A DNA stretch of 64,000 nt from Mitsuaria sp. PDC51 (GTDB taxonomy: Bacteria; Pseudomonadota; Gammaproteobacteria; Burkholderiales; Burkholderiaceae_C). Every line of letters begins with the position of its first letter. Position 1 is the stretch's first letter. A model generated the notes under the pieces. The model was given only the letters and a program-made list of their open reading frames with translations, searched no databases and had not been told where the DNA came from. The stretch spans positions 1 to 64,000 of the forward strand of contig NZ_FOZE01000003.1 in the NCBI RefSeq assembly GCF_900113225.1. Reading direction: 5' to 3'. Position numbers and translations under genes: made by a program. This document shows positions 40,252 to 52,752 of this stretch, piece after piece.

Positions 40252-41256
40252 ATGACTCTGGTGAAGCGCAGCCGCGTGCGGCTGCTGGGCGCCGCGGCGG
40301 CGATGGCGCTCGGCGCGACGATCACGATGACCCCGGCGCTCGCCGCCGATGCCACGAACTGGCCGACGCAGCCGGTCAAGCTGATCGTGCCGTTCGCTCC
40401 GGGCGGCACCTCCGACGTGCTGGCGCGGGAGATTGCCTCGCGGCTGCAGGTGGCGCTCAAGCAGACTGTCGTCGTGGACAACAAGGCCGGCGCGGGCGGC
40501 GTGCTGGGCGCGGACAGCGTGGCCAAGGCGGCGCCGGACGGCTACACCGTGCTGCTGGGCACGATCGCCACGCATGCGATCAACCCGGCGCTGATGCCCA
40601 AGATGCCCTACAAGGCCGACCGCGATTTCGCGCCGGTGATCCTGCTGGGCAAGATCTCCAACGTGCTGCTCATCGGACCGGGCGCGCAGGCCCGGACGGT
40701 CAAGGACATCGTCGCCGCGGCCAAGGCCAAGCCGGGCGACATCACCTTCGCCTCGGCGGGGCAGGGCACCTCGCAGCACTTGTCGGGCGAGGTGTTCCGC
40801 CTGATGACGGGCGCCGACCTGACGCATGTCCCCTACAAGGGGAGTGCGCCGGCGATCCAGGACGTCATGGGCGGCCAGGTGCCGATGAGCTTCGAGACCG
40901 TGACCGTGGCGCTGCCGCAGATCAAGGCGGGCAAGGTCAAGGCGGTGGCGGTGACCTCGGCCAAGCGCAGCGCGCAGCTGCCCGACGTGCCGACGCTGGC
41001 CGAGTCCGGCGTGCCCGGCTTCGACGTGTCCAGCTGGCAGGCGCTGTACCTGCCGGCGGGCACGCCGCCGGCGATCGTCGCCAAGCTCAATGCCGAGGTG
41101 CAGAAGATCGTCGCTCAGCCCGAGGTGAAGGCCAAGATGGAATCGCTCGGCCTGGAGTACGCGCCCAACAGCCCGGCCCAGTTCACCGAGTTCCAGAAGG
41201 CCGAGCAGGCCCGGTGGGCCAAGGTGATCAAGGACGGCAACGTCAAGCCCGACTGA
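40252..41256 (+). CDS. Bug-family tripartite tricarboxylate transporter receptor
   Basis: A 334-residue periplasmic binding protein with Sec signal peptide ending ...TPALA-AD. Bug motifs are WPTQPVKLIVPFAPGGTSDV, GAGGVLGADSVAKAAPDGYT, FASAGQGTSQHLSGEVF and HVPYKGSAPAI. Bug receptors deliver carboxylates or other small acids to TctAB; no membrane partners are adjacent here, as is common for the expanded Burkholderiales family. ATG 40252 was chosen with GGAGACAAGCGAG before it. Regulation by the upstream LacI protein through twin operators is likely. Confidence 0.93.
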   Translation: MTLVKRSRVRLLGAAAAMALGATITMTPALAADATNWPTQPVKLIVPFAPGGTSDVLAREIASRLQVALKQTVVVDNKAGAGGVLGADSVAKAAPDGYTVLLGTIATHAINPALMPKMPYKADRDFAPVILLGKISNVLLIGPGAQARTVKDIVAAAKAKPGDITFASAGQGTSQHLSGEVFRLMTGADLTHVPYKGSAPAIQDVMGGQVPMSFETVTVALPQIKAGKVKAVAVTSAKRSAQLPDVPTLAESGVPGFDVSSWQALYLPAGTPPAIVAKLNAEVQKIVAQPEVKAKMESLGLEYAPNSPAQFTEFQKAEQARWAKVIKDGNVKPD

Positions 41257-41305
41257 TCGTCAAGCGCCCCTCGTCGGGCCGATGCGTCCCCCGCACAGCA
41301 AGGGA

Positions 41306-41325
41306 AAGCACCCGGCGGGGTGCTT
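41306..41325. terminator. Hairpin after the Bug receptor gene
   Basis: AAGCACCC and GGGTGCTT form an 8-bp stem with loop GGCG, 50 bp after the receptor stop. No T-tract follows, so termination strength is uncertain. Confidence 0.5.
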
Positions 41326-41371
41326 GCCGGGCCCCTCCTAGAATGGGCCGCAGACCCTCAGAGGAGACAGC

Positions 41372-41953
41372 ATGGTGACGGCCCGACGCGGCAAGACGGC
41401 AACCGGCGGCGAGGACCCCACGCAACCCAAGGGGCCGCGGGTGCTGAAGAAGTACCCCAACCGGCGGCTCTACGACACCCAGACCAGCAGCTACATCACC
41501 TTGGCGGACGTCAAGAAGATGGTGCTCGAGGGCGAGGTCTTCGAGGTCCGCGACGCCAAGTCGGGCGAGGAGCTGACGCGCTCCATCCTGCTGCAGATCA
41601 TCCTGGAGGAGGAGATGGGCGGGATGCCGATGTTCTCGACGCCGCTGCTGGCGCAGATCATCCGCTTCTACGGCCATGCGATGCAGGGGCTGATGGGCGC
41701 CTACCTCGAGAAGAACCTGCAGGCCTTCGGCGAGATGCAGGCGCGCTTTGCCGAGCAGAGCAAGGGCGCGGGCTTCGACCCGCAGCTGTGGTCGCAGTTC
41801 ATGAGCGGCCAGGCGCCGATGATGCAGGGCCTGATGGGCAACTACCTGGAACAGTCCAAGAACCTGTTCCTGCAGATGCAGGAGCAGTTCCAGAGCGCCG
41901 GCAACATCTTCCCCGGCATGCCGGGCTTCCCCCCGCAGCCCCCCAAGAAGTAG
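41372..41953 (+). CDS. phaR: Polyhydroxyalkanoate synthesis regulator PhaR
   Basis: A 193-residue protein. The N-terminal DNA-binding PhaR domain (VLKKYPNRRLYDTQTSSYIT, LADVKKMVLEGEVFEVRDAK) is followed by repeats of the PHB-accumulation regulatory domain (LLQIILEEEMGG, FYGHAMQGLMGAYLEKNLQA, QGLMGNYLEQSKNLFLQMQE) and a Pro-rich end. PhaR represses phasin genes and binds PHB granules. An AGAGGAGACAGC ribosome site precedes the start. bdhA elsewhere in the window belongs to the same metabolism. Confidence 0.95.
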   Translation: MVTARRGKTATGGEDPTQPKGPRVLKKYPNRRLYDTQTSSYITLADVKKMVLEGEVFEVRDAKSGEELTRSILLQIILEEEMGGMPMFSTPLLAQIIRFYGHAMQGLMGAYLEKNLQAFGEMQARFAEQSKGAGFDPQLWSQFMSGQAPMMQGLMGNYLEQSKNLFLQMQEQFQSAGNIFPGMPGFPPQPPKK

Positions 41954-41990
41954 GGCACGACCGGCGGCGGTCGCGGCGGTCGCGGCGGCG

Positions 41991-42458
41991 CTACAGCCCG
42001 TGCCGGCGATGCCAGTCGGCCAGCGATTCGTCGGGGAAATGGTCGAAGCGTTGGTCGCCCGGCCGGCCTTCGACCTCCACCCAGGCGGCCTTCGAGTCGA
42101 GCAGGCCATGCACGTTCTCCGGCGGCGTGGGCAGCGGCGTGTCGATGGCGCTGGCATGCGGGTGGATCAGGTCGGGCCAGTTGTCGTCGTACATCCAGAG
42201 CGCGGTGCCGCAGCGGCCGCAGAAGTGGCGCTGGCCGGAGCTTTCCTTGCCGTCGATCACCGCGCGGTAGACCCGCAGCTCGCGCTTGCCCTTGATGAGC
42301 TTGAAGGTCCGGTGGTCGGCGCCGATGTTGATCGCGTAGCCGCCGGTGCCGGCAGTCTTGCGGCAGATCGAGCAATAGCAGCGCAGGTAGGGGCAGGGCT
42401 CGGTCGATTCGACCGAGAAGCGGACGCGGCCGCAGTGGCAGGAGCCTTCGAGGAGCAT
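41991..42458 (-). CDS. GFA family zinc-binding protein
   Basis: A 155-residue GFA (glutathione-dependent formaldehyde-activating enzyme-like) protein. Zinc cysteines occur as GSCHCGRVRF (Cys7/Cys9), CYCSICRKTAG and HFCGRCGTALW. Most bacterial members have unproven activity; formaldehyde detoxification with glutathione is the founding function. The ATG at 42458 follows AGGCCACC weakly; longer frames upstream have no similarity. It converges with phaR. Confidence 0.9.
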   Translation of the reverse strand: MLLEGSCHCGRVRFSVESTEPCPYLRCYCSICRKTAGTGGYAINIGADHRTFKLIKGKRELRVYRAVIDGKESSGQRHFCGRCGTALWMYDDNWPDLIHPHASAIDTPLPTPPENVHGLLDSKAAWVEVEGRPGDQRFDHFPDESLADWHRRHGL

Positions 42459-42579
42459 GGGTGGCCTCCATTCCGATCGATGTTGGCAGCAAGCGGCATG
42501 CCCCGTTGGAATGTGAGGGATGCATCCTTGCGTCGCGGCGCTGTGCTGACCTAGGGGCGGCACGGGAGTACCGAATCCT

Positions 42580-42626
42580 GAGACTCGCGGACCGTGGCGT
42601 GCAAGTGGAGGTGGGACGCGAGTCTC
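42580..42626. repeat. Perfect 10-bp inverted repeat with 27-base loop
   Basis: GAGACTCGCG (42580-42589) and CGCGAGTCTC (42617-42626) lie 33 bp upstream of the small-gene pair. It could be an operator or a leader stem-loop. The rest of 42459-42658 shows no gene. Confidence 0.55.
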
Positions 42627-42658
42627 GGAACCCAACCTAACATCCTTGGCTTCGCACG

Positions 42659-42934
42659 GTGGGAGCAGTCGGAGTGCAGACATCGGGGACACATTGGGAG
42701 TCGTTCAAGGACTCCGTCGTGCATCTGCTCTATGTCACCGGCTACTTCAGCGTGATCGCGCTCGTGGCCGTGGCGTTCGACCTGATCGGTCACCAAGTGC
42801 TGCCGTGGATCGGCGTAACATCTTTCGTCGGCACTGGCTTCATCTGGGCCTCCGAGGCGTTGTTCGCGGTCGACCTGATCCTGTTGGGTGTCTACGTGTC
42901 CCGTTCGATGTGGGAAAAGTTGAAAGGCCACTGA
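42659..42934 (+). CDS. Small hypothetical membrane protein (GTG start)
   Basis: A frame of 91 codons from GTG 42659, or 86 from GTG 42674, with two to three hydrophobic helices (HLLYVTGYFSVIALVAVAFD, VLPWIGVTSFVGTGFIWASE, ALFAVDLILLGVYV) and a basic C-terminus (SRSMWEKLKGH). No family is recognised. The stop overlaps the ATG of the next ORF as TGATG, indicating a translationally coupled pair. Ribosome site GGGAG is weak, so start choice is uncertain. Confidence 0.55.
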   Translation: MGAVGVQTSGTHWESFKDSVVHLLYVTGYFSVIALVAVAFDLIGHQVLPWIGVTSFVGTGFIWASEALFAVDLILLGVYVSRSMWEKLKGH

Positions 42935-43173
42935 TGACGTTGAAGCTGAACTTCAGCCGGATCGCCAAAGAATCCGCCATCGATTTCTTCGCCCCGCTGA
43001 CCGGCATGTACAAGGTGTTGATTTCGGATCTGGCGACGGCTCGCGGCCAGGTGCGCCCGGATGGCGATGGCCCCGCGATCAGGGCGAAGGTTCTTGGTCG
43101 GCGCGCCGCGCGGCCGGCGGCCAATCGGTCTCTGGCGACTTCCGCAGTGCCCAGGGTGCAAGCAAAGGGCTGA
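42934..43173 (+). CDS. Small hypothetical protein coupled to the preceding membrane ORF
   Basis: A 79-residue frame starting MTLKLNFSRIAKESAIDFFA. The first 36 residues look like a real amphipathic segment (PLTGMYKVLISDLATARGQV); the rest is Arg/Ala-rich and could be read-on after decay. It shares TGATG with the upstream gene. No domain is recognised. It lies 180 bp upstream of rimO. Confidence 0.45.
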   Translation: MTLKLNFSRIAKESAIDFFAPLTGMYKVLISDLATARGQVRPDGDGPAIRAKVLGRRAARPAANRSLATSAVPRVQAKG

Positions 43174-43352
43174 AGGGCAGCGCGACTTCGCGGTGGCCAC
43201 GCTTCTGAACGGACCGACTCCGGGATGCGCCCTCGCGGCGCGTGACCAATTCGAGGCGCAGCGGCTGGGAGATGCCGGTCGGAAGGCCGGAGGCGGGCGC
43301 TTCCTCTACAATGCCGCCCCAGCTCCCAGCCAGGCCCTCCGGCGGAATTCAA

Positions 43353-44762
43353 ATGGAATCAACGACTTACGACATCCCCGCCGACAAGAAGGCTGCCGCT
43401 CCGAAGATCGGCTTCGTCTCCCTGGGCTGCCCCAAGGCGCTCACCGATTCCGAACTGATCCTCACGCAGCTGCGCGCCGAGGGTTACGAGACCTCCAAGA
43501 CCTTCGCCGGCGCTGACCTCGTCATCGTCAATACCTGCGGCTTCATCGACGACGCCGTGAAGGAGTCGCTGGACACGATCGGCGAGGCGCTGGCCGAGAA
43601 CGGCAAGGTCATCGTCACCGGCTGCCTCGGCGCCAAGGCCGGCGCGAGCTCCGACAACATGGTCCGCGAGGTGCATCCCAGCGTCCTCGCCGTCACCGGC
43701 CCGCATGCGACGCAGGAAGTGATGGACGCCGTCCATACCCACGTCCCCAAGCCGCACGACCCCTTCATCGACCTCGTCCCCGAGGCCCGCGGCGTGGCCG
43801 GCATCAAGCTCACGCCCAAGCATTACGCCTACCTGAAGATCTCCGAGGGCTGCAACCACCGCTGCAGCTTCTGCATCATCCCGAGCATGCGCGGCGACCT
43901 GGTCTCGCGCCCCATCGGCGACGTGCTCGCCGAGGCCAAGGCGCTGTTCGAATCCGGCGTCAAGGAACTGCTGGTCATCAGCCAGGACACCAGCGCCTAC
44001 GGCGTCGACATCAAGTACCGCACCGGCTTCTGGGACGGCAAGCCGGTCAGGACCCGCATGTTCGACCTCGTCGCCCAGCTCGGCGAGATCGCCAAGCCCT
44101 ACGGCGCCTGGGTGCGCCTGCACTACGTCTATCCGTATCCGCATGTCGACGAGGTGCTGCCGATGATGGCCGAGGGCCTCATCCTCCCGTATCTCGACGT
44201 CCCGTTCCAGCACGCGCATCCGGATGTGCTCAAGCGCATGAAGCGCCCGGCCAACGGCGAGAAGAACCTCGAGCGCATCCAGCGCTGGCGCGAGATCTGC
44301 CCCGAACTGGTGATCCGTTCCACCTTCATCGCCGGCTTCCCCGGCGAGACCGAAGCCGAGTTCCAGTACCTGCTGGACTTCATGCGCGAAGCGCAGATCG
44401 ACCGCGCCGGCTGCTTCGCCTACTCGCCGATCGAGGGCGCGCCGGCCAACGCGCTGGAAGGCGCGCTGCCCGACGAAGTCCGCGAGGAGCGCCGCGCCCG
44501 CTTCATGGCGGTGGCCGAGGAGGTGTCCATCGCCAAGCTGCAGCGCCGCATCGGCGCGACGATGCAGGTGCTGGTCGACTCGGCGCCGGCGCTGGGCCGC
44601 AAGGGCGGCGTCGGCCGCTCGTATGCCGATGCGCCCGAGATCGACGGCACCGTCCGCCTGCTGCCGCCGGAGAAGGCCAGCAAGCAGCTCCGCGTGGGCG
44701 AGTTCACCCGCGCCCGCATCGTCGGCGCCGAGGGGCACGACCTGATCGCGCTGCCGATCTGA
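43353..44762 (+). CDS. rimO: Ribosomal protein uS12 methylthiotransferase
   Basis: This 469-residue radical SAM enzyme adds a methylthio group to the conserved aspartate of ribosomal protein S12. The N-terminal cluster-binding cysteines are in [12 protein letters not shown] (Cys26), NTCGF and TGCLG; the radical SAM motif is [10 protein letters not shown] (Cys167, 171, 174). The MTTase and TRAM parts follow ([40 protein letters not shown]). Start ATG at 43353; the frame is open farther upstream but lacks similarity. A TACAAT -10-like box lies at about 43307. A terminator follows. Confidence 0.95.
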   Translation: MESTTYDIPADKKAAAPKIGFVSLGCPKALTDSELILTQLRAEGYETSKTFAGADLVIVNTCGFIDDAVKESLDTIGEALAENGKVIVTGCLGAKAGASSDNMVREVHPSVLAVTGPHATQEVMDAVHTHVPKPHDPFIDLVPEARGVAGIKLTPKHYAYLKISEGCNHRCSFCIIPSMRGDLVSRPIGDVLAEAKALFESGVKELLVISQDTSAYGVDIKYRTGFWDGKPVRTRMFDLVAQLGEIAKPYGAWVRLHYVYPYPHVDEVLPMMAEGLILPYLDVPFQHAHPDVLKRMKRPANGEKNLERIQRWREICPELVIRSTFIAGFPGETEAEFQYLLDFMREAQIDRAGCFAYSPIEGAPANALEGALPDEVREERRARFMAVAEEVSIAKLQRRIGATMQVLVDSAPALGRKGGVGRSYADAPEIDGTVRLLPPEKASKQLRVGEFTRARIVGAEGHDLIALPI

Positions 44763-44818
44763 TCGGCGACGCGCCTGCCGGGCCCGCGCATCGCGGGCGC
44801 CTCCGCCGCTCACCCGCC

Positions 44819-44843
44819 ACGCCGGCCTCGTGCCGGCGTTTTC
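44819..44843 (+). terminator. Terminator after rimO
   Basis: ACGCCGGC and GCCGGCGT form an 8-bp stem with loop CTCGT, followed by TTTTC. Confidence 0.85.
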
Positions 44844-44935
44844 ATTGCCGGCTCGTGCTGGCGTTGTCATTGCTGGCGCACGGCCGTCGCGGCTGCCGCA
44901 GAATGGTCGTCCCGTTCCCAGCGCCAGGAGACTTC

Positions 44936-46147
44936 GTGAGCAAACGCGGCCCGTCCACCGAGCAGATCCACCACCCGTTCCGCGCGCCAGACGGCTGGGA
45001 CGCCGTCGCGGTGCCCGTGGCCAAGGCCTCGACGGTGCTCTTCAAGGACACCGCCGAACTGCATCGGCCGCGCGCGCAGGACGGCATCAGCTACCGCTAC
45101 GGACTGCCGGGCACGCCCACCACCTACACGCTGGCCGCGCGCATCGCGACGCTGGAGCACGCGCAGCATTGCGTGCTGACGCCCAGCGGCCTGGCCGCGA
45201 TCACGCTGACCAGCCTGGCCTTCCTCCAGCCCGGCGACGAGGTCCTGGTGCCGGACAACGTCTATGGCCAGAACCGGCACATCACCACCGGCTTGCTGAC
45301 GCGGCTCGGCATCACGCACCGCTTCTACGATCCGCTGGACGTGCCAGCGTTCGAGGCGATGCTGTCGCCTCGCACGAAGCTGGTGTGGCTGGAGGCCGCC
45401 GGGTCGATCACGCTGGAGTTCCCCGATCTCATCGGCCTGTTGAGCGCCAGCCGTGCCCGCGGCGTGCTGACCGCGCTCGACAACACCTGGGGCGCGGGGC
45501 TTGCCTTCAATGCGTTCGAGGTGGCGCCCGACCTGGCGCCGGGCCTCGGCGCCGACCTCAGCATGCAGGCGCTGACCAAGTTCCCGTCCGGCGGCGCGGA
45601 CCTGCTGATGGGCGCCGTCTGCACGCGGGACGCGGCGCTGCATCGGCAACTGGTGGCGATGCACGAGTACCTCGGCCATGGCGTCGGGCAGAACGATGTC
45701 GAGGCGGTGCTGCGCGGCCTGCCGAGCATCGTGCTGCGTTACCGCGCGCAGGACGCCGCGACCCGCGACCTGGCCCGGTGGATGGCCGCGCGCCCGGAGA
45801 TCGCGCGCGTGCTGCATCCGGCGCTGCCTGATTCGCCGGGTCATGCGCACTGGCGCCAGGTGAGCCCCGATGCGGCGGGCTGCCTGTTCTCGGCGGTGTT
45901 CCGGCCGGACTACGACGCACGGCGCGTCGACGCCTTCGTCGATGCGCTGCGCTGCTTCGGCATCGGTTATTCCTGGGCCGGCCCGATGAGCCTGGCGGTG
46001 CCCTACAACCTGAGCCGGAGCCGCTCGCTCGGGCTGCCGTGGACGGCGCAGGAGGGCGGCACGCTGGTGCGCTTCGCCATCGGGCTGGAGGACGTGGAGG
46101 ACCTGCGCGCCGACCTGGCGCAGGCGTTCGAGGTGCTGAAGGGCTGA
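44936..46147 (+). CDS. metC: Cystathionine beta-lyase (PLP-dependent)
   Basis: A 403-residue PLP enzyme of the Cys/Met metabolism family. Cofactor motifs are YGLPGTPTTYTLAARIATLE, LTPSGLAAITLTSLAF, LDNTWGAGLAF and the Schiff-base lysine in SMQALTKFPSGGADLLMG. C-terminal GYSWAGPMSLAVPY is typical of MetC. It converts cystathionine to homocysteine; cystathionine gamma-synthase-like activity cannot be excluded. GTG at 44936 was chosen because AGGAG lies 6 bases upstream; an ATG at 44904 is an alternative. Confidence 0.9.
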   Translation: MSKRGPSTEQIHHPFRAPDGWDAVAVPVAKASTVLFKDTAELHRPRAQDGISYRYGLPGTPTTYTLAARIATLEHAQHCVLTPSGLAAITLTSLAFLQPGDEVLVPDNVYGQNRHITTGLLTRLGITHRFYDPLDVPAFEAMLSPRTKLVWLEAAGSITLEFPDLIGLLSASRARGVLTALDNTWGAGLAFNAFEVAPDLAPGLGADLSMQALTKFPSGGADLLMGAVCTRDAALHRQLVAMHEYLGHGVGQNDVEAVLRGLPSIVLRYRAQDAATRDLARWMAARPEIARVLHPALPDSPGHAHWRQVSPDAAGCLFSAVFRPDYDARRVDAFVDALRCFGIGYSWAGPMSLAVPYNLSRSRSLGLPWTAQEGGTLVRFAIGLEDVEDLRADLAQAFEVLKG

Positions 46148-46211
46148 AGGGCAGGGCGGCCGAACGGCCGAGGCAGCGACGGACCCGAGACGGCGGAGCG
46201 GCAGCGGCCGC

Positions 46212-46676
46212 TCAGTCCTTGGCCGGGCCCGACACCTTGTGGCGCATCAGGCGGCCCTTCTCGCGCTCCCAGTCGCGCTTCTTCTCGGTCTCGCGCTTGT
46301 CGTGCTGGGCCTTGCCCTTGGCCAGCGCGATCTGCGCCTTCACGCGGCCGTTCTTGTAGTGCAGGTCCAGCGGAATCAGCGTGAAGCCGCGCTGCTCGAC
46401 CTTGCCGATCAGCCGGCGGATGTCGGCCCGGCTCATCAGCAGCTTCTTGGTCCGGTCGGCCTGCGGATGCACATGGGTGGAGGCGGTGCGCAGCGGATTG
46501 ATGCGGCAGCCGATCAGGAAAAGCTCGCCCTCGCGGATGAGGACGTAGCCGTCCGGCAATTGGACCTGGCCGGCGCGGATCGCCTTGACTTCCCAGCCTT
46601 CCAGGACGATGCCGGCCTCGTACTGCTCCTCGATGTGGTACTCGAATCGGGCGCGGCGGTTTTCTGCGATGGACAT
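46212..46676 (-). CDS. smpB: SsrA-binding protein
   Basis: This 154-residue protein binds tmRNA and is essential for trans-translation rescue of stalled ribosomes. Conserved motifs are [58 protein letters not shown] and the Lys/Arg-rich C-terminal tail ([20 protein letters not shown]). Family length fits. It is divergent from ratA-rnfH, an arrangement conserved in many proteobacteria. Confidence 0.97.
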   Translation of the reverse strand: MSIAENRRARFEYHIEEQYEAGIVLEGWEVKAIRAGQVQLPDGYVLIREGELFLIGCRINPLRTASTHVHPQADRTKKLLMSRADIRRLIGKVEQRGFTLIPLDLHYKNGRVKAQIALAKGKAQHDKRETEKKRDWEREKGRLMRHKVSGPAKD

Positions 46677-46782
46677 AGGCGGGGGTGTTCTTCTCGTGCG
46701 GCGCACGGCGGGCGTGACAGCCGGATGGCGGCCAGATGGGGGCGATCGGGCCGCCTACAATCCCGCCATTCTAAGAACCGCC

Positions 46783-47247
46783 ATGAAGCACGTCCGGAAG
46801 ACAGTCCTCCTTTGGTACTCGCCGCGCGAGATGTACGAGCTGGTGACCCAGGTCGAGCGCTATCCGGAGTTCCTGCCGTGGTGCTCAGCGGCCGACATCC
46901 TCGAGCGTGACGACCACGGCATGACCGCCCGGCTGTCGCTGCACTATGCCGGCCTGCGCCACGCCTTCACCACCCGCAACACGCACGAGACCGACCAGCG
47001 CGTGCGCATGGAACTGGTCGACGGGCCGTTCTCCAAGCTCGACGGCGACTGGCGCTTCCTGCCGCTGAACCGCCCCGGCACGCCGCCGGGCAGCGAGCCC
47101 AAGGCCTGCAAGGTCGAGTTCGAACTGCGCTACGCGTTCTCGAGCTTCGCGCTCGAGGCGGTCGTCAGCCCGGTGTTCGATCGCATCGCCAACACCTTCG
47201 TCGACAGCTTCGTGAAGCGCGCCGAGCAGGTCCATGGACCCCGCTGA
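46783..47247 (+). CDS. ratA: RatA-like START-domain protein (ubiquinone-binding family)
   Basis: A 154-residue polyketide cyclase/START-like protein (TVLLWYSPREMYELVTQVER, YPEFLPWCSAADIL, GPFSKLDGDWRFLPL, FALEAVVSPVFDRIANTFVD). E. coli RatA was reported to inhibit 70S ribosome assembly; its eukaryotic homologue Coq10 binds ubiquinone. Overlap with rnfH is 14 bases. A TACAAT box lies at about 46756-46761. The toxin role is debated and not implied here. Confidence 0.92.
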   Translation: MKHVRKTVLLWYSPREMYELVTQVERYPEFLPWCSAADILERDDHGMTARLSLHYAGLRHAFTTRNTHETDQRVRMELVDGPFSKLDGDWRFLPLNRPGTPPGSEPKACKVEFELRYAFSSFALEAVVSPVFDRIANTFVDSFVKRAEQVHGPR

Positions 47248-47557
47248 ACTGTCGGTCGACCTCTTCTGGAGTCCCGTTCGCGGGGAGCTCCGCGAACAGC
47301 AGCTTCGCCTGCCCGCGGGCAGCACGCTACGGGATGCCTTGCTGGGCAGCCGGTGGTTCGAGCCGAACCGGATCGAGGCGTTGACAGCCGGCATCTGGGG
47401 CCGGACCGTGCCGCTGGACACGCCGCTGCGCGAGCGCGACCGCATCGAGGTCTACCGCCCGCTGACCGTCGACCCGAAGGAGGCGCGCCGGCAGCGTTAC
47501 CAGGCGGCGGGCAGCCGCATCGTGACGCGGCATCGACCGCTGGGCCGCAAGGCCTGA
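47234..47557 (+). CDS. rnfH: RnfH family ubiquitin-like protein
   Basis: A 107-residue protein of the beta-grasp RnfH family (ELSVDLFWSPVRGELREQQL, AGSTLRDALLGSR, IGIWG-like AGIWGRTVPLDTPLRERDRI, EVYRPLTVDPKEARRQRY). The C-terminus is basic. It overlaps the end of ratA by 14 bases and is almost always its neighbour in proteobacteria. The molecular role is not established. Confidence 0.94.
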   Translation: MDPAELSVDLFWSPVRGELREQQLRLPAGSTLRDALLGSRWFEPNRIEALTAGIWGRTVPLDTPLRERDRIEVYRPLTVDPKEARRQRYQAAGSRIVTRHRPLGRKA

Positions 47558-47612
47558 CGACACGCGGGGAAGCACCAAGGAGCGCCAAGGAGCGCCGAGA
47601 GGCGCGCAGCAA

Positions 47613-47634
47613 AAAGGCCGCGTGAGCGGCCTTT
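47613..47634. terminator. Terminator after rnfH
   Basis: AAAGGCCGC and GCGGCCTTT form a perfect 9-bp stem with a GTGA loop. A-rich and T-rich flanks make it bidirectional, also serving the DUF4124 gene on the other strand. Confidence 0.85.
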
Positions 47635-47706
47635 CGTCTTACCGGCGGTCACCGGACTTACGTCCGGCTTGCCGCCCGGTGTTGTTTCCCGGACGCGTTC
47701 CGGGCC

Positions 47707-48204
47707 TCACTTGCAGTTCGCGGTGATCACCGTCTGCATCTGGCGGATCTCGTCCTGACGCATCTGCTCGGTCATCGGCTGCGATTCGCCACCGGCCGTG
47801 CCGGAGCGCAGGCGCACGCCGGACTCGAGCATGCGCTGGCGGTTCTGCGCCTGGCGGCAGTTCTCGGCCATCGCCTCGGTGCGGGCCTTGTCCTCCTGCG
47901 CCTTGCGCTCACGCTCGACCTTCTCGCGTGAAGACGGCTCGCTGGCGGCCCGGCCCGGCGCGGAGGCTCCGGAGGCCGCCGCCGAAGCCGGCACGCCCGG
48001 CGCCGGGGCCACGCGCACGGCATTGGTGGGGCGCTGCAGGATGTCCTTCTCGGCCACGCTCGGCGGCGGCGGACGGTCGCTGTATTGCGTGCGGCCATCG
48101 GCATCGCGCCACTTCCATTGGGCGTGCGCGATCGAGGTCAGCGCCATCAGCGCCAGCGCGCACATCACGCCCAGCGGGCGTCGCGGGAGTCGGGGATTCA
48201 TCAT
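47707..48204 (-). CDS. DUF4124 domain exported protein
   Basis: A 165-residue protein. A Sec signal peptide (VMCALALMALTSIAHA) is followed by the DUF4124 core WKWRDADGRTQYSDRPPPP, an Ala/Pro linker, a charged coiled-coil stretch (REKVERERKAQEDKARTEAM) and a cysteine near each end (ENCRQAQ, ANCK). Function is unknown. A second in-frame ATG one codon on could be used. It is divergent from guaB; the combination is common in Burkholderiales. Confidence 0.88.
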   Translation of the reverse strand: MMNPRLPRRPLGVMCALALMALTSIAHAQWKWRDADGRTQYSDRPPPPSVAEKDILQRPTNAVRVAPAPGVPASAAASGASAPGRAASEPSSREKVERERKAQEDKARTEAMAENCRQAQNRQRMLESGVRLRSGTAGGESQPMTEQMRQDEIRQMQTVITANCK

Positions 48205-48209
48205 GGGCG

Positions 48210-51029
<2,820 letters not shown>

Positions 51030-51081
51030 GCGCCGCCGCTCCGTCCGCAATCGAATTCCCAAGCATCGCTAGAAGCTGACC

Positions 51082-52686
51082 ATGCACGACAAAGTCCTCA
51101 TCCTCGACTTCGGCTCCCAGGTGACCCAGCTGATCGCGCGCCGCGTGCGCGAAGCCCACGTCTACTGCGAGATCCATCCCAACGACGTCAGCGACGATTT
51201 CATCCGCTCGTTCGCGCCCAAGGCGATCATCCTCTCGGGCAGCCACGCGTCGACCTACGAGGACCACGAACTGCGCGCGCCGCAGGCCGTGTGGGACCTG
51301 GGCGTGCCGGTGCTGGGCATCTGTTACGGCATGCAGACGATGGCGGTGCAGCTCGGCGGCAAGGTCGAGTGGAGCGACCACCGCGAGTTCGGCTACGCCG
51401 AGGTCCGCGCGCATGGCCACACCAAGCTGCTGGCTGGCGTCCAGGACTTCTCGACGCCCGAGGGTCACGGGATGCTGAAGGTCTGGATGAGCCACGGCGA
51501 CAAGGTCACCGCGCTGCCGCCGGGCTTCGTGCTGATGGCCTCGACGCCGAGCTGCCCGATCGCCGGCATGGCGAACGAGGAGAAGGGCTACTACGCGTTC
51601 CAGTTCCACCCGGAAGTGACGCACACGGTGCAGGGCGCCGCGATGATCACGCGCTTCGTGCGCGACATCGGCGGCTGCCGCGGCGACTGGATCATGGGCG
51701 ACTACATCGAGGAAGCCGTCCAGAAGATCCGCGAGCAGGTCGGTGACGAGGAAGTCATCCTGGGTCTGTCTGGCGGCGTGGACTCGTCGGTGGCGGCGGC
51801 GCTGATCCACCGCGCGATCGGCGACCAGCTGACCTGCGTGTTCGTCGATCACGGCCTGCTGCGCCTGAACGAAGGCGACATGGTCATGGACATGTTCGCG
51901 GGCAAGCTGCATGCGAAGGTGATCCGTGTCGACGCGAGCGAGCTGTTCCTCGGCCAACTGGCCGGCGTGACCGACCCGGAGCGCAAGCGCAAGATCATCG
52001 GCGGCCTGTTCGTCGACGTGTTCAAGGCCGAGGCGGAGAAGCTCAAGGCCAGCGGTGGCGGCCACAAGGGCGCGACCTTTCTGGCGCAGGGCACGATCTA
52101 TCCGGACGTGGTGGAGAGCGGCGGCACCAAGACCAAGAAGGCCACGACGATCAAGAGCCACCACAACGTGGGCGGCCTGCCGGAGCAACTGGGCCTGAAG
52201 CTGCTGGAGCCGCTGCGGGAGCTGTTCAAGGACGAGGTCCGCGAGCTGGGTGTCGCGCTGGGCCTGCCGCCGGAGATGGTCTATCGCCATCCGTTCCCAG
52301 GCCCGGGCCTGGGCGTGCGGATCCTGGGCGAGGTGAAGAAGGAATACGCAGACCTGCTGCGCCGCGCCGACGCGATCTTCATCGAGGAGTTGCGCAACAC
52401 CCGTGACGAGGCGACGGGCAAGACCTGGTACGAGTTGACCAGCCAGGCCTTCACGGTGTTCCTGCCGGTGAAGAGCGTGGGCGTGATGGGTGACGGCCGG
52501 ACCTACGACTACGTCGTCGCGCTGCGTGCGGTGCAGACCAGCGACTTCATGACGGCGGACTGGGCGGAGCTTCCCTACAGCCTGCTCAAGCGCTGCTCGG
52601 GCCGGATCATCAACGAGGTGCGCGGCATCAACCGCGTGACCTACGACGTGTCGAGCAAGCCGCCGGCGACGATCGAGTGGGAATGA
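51082..52686 (+). CDS. guaA: GMP synthase (glutamine-hydrolysing)
   Basis: This 534-residue enzyme aminates XMP to GMP. The glutaminase domain has nucleophile Cys81 ([10 protein letters not shown]) and FHPEVTHT; the ATP-pyrophosphatase has [13 protein letters not shown], and the dimerisation domain contains [13 protein letters not shown] and the C-terminal [16 protein letters not shown]. Size matches the family. It lies 52 bp after the MFS gene and ends at a UUCG-loop terminator. Confidence 0.97.
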   Translation: MHDKVLILDFGSQVTQLIARRVREAHVYCEIHPNDVSDDFIRSFAPKAIILSGSHASTYEDHELRAPQAVWDLGVPVLGICYGMQTMAVQLGGKVEWSDHREFGYAEVRAHGHTKLLAGVQDFSTPEGHGMLKVWMSHGDKVTALPPGFVLMASTPSCPIAGMANEEKGYYAFQFHPEVTHTVQGAAMITRFVRDIGGCRGDWIMGDYIEEAVQKIREQVGDEEVILGLSGGVDSSVAAALIHRAIGDQLTCVFVDHGLLRLNEGDMVMDMFAGKLHAKVIRVDASELFLGQLAGVTDPERKRKIIGGLFVDVFKAEAEKLKASGGGHKGATFLAQGTIYPDVVESGGTKTKKATTIKSHHNVGGLPEQLGLKLLEPLRELFKDEVRELGVALGLPPEMVYRHPFPGPGLGVRILGEVKKEYADLLRRADAIFIEELRNTRDEATGKTWYELTSQAFTVFLPVKSVGVMGDGRTYDYVVALRAVQTSDFMTADWAELPYSLLKRCSGRIINEVRGINRVTYDVSSKPPATIEWE

Positions 52687-52704
52687 GCGCTCGACGCTGA
52701 TGCA

Positions 52705-52728
52705 CAAGGGCCCTTCGGGGCCCTTGTT
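52705..52728 (+). terminator. Terminator after guaA with UUCG tetraloop
   Basis: CAAGGGCCC and GGGCCCTTG form a perfect 9-bp stem closed by TTCG, a very stable tetraloop, followed by TTCG rather than a full T-tract. Confidence 0.8.
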
Positions 52729-52752
52729 CGCTATTGCCGCGTCGTTGCCGTG

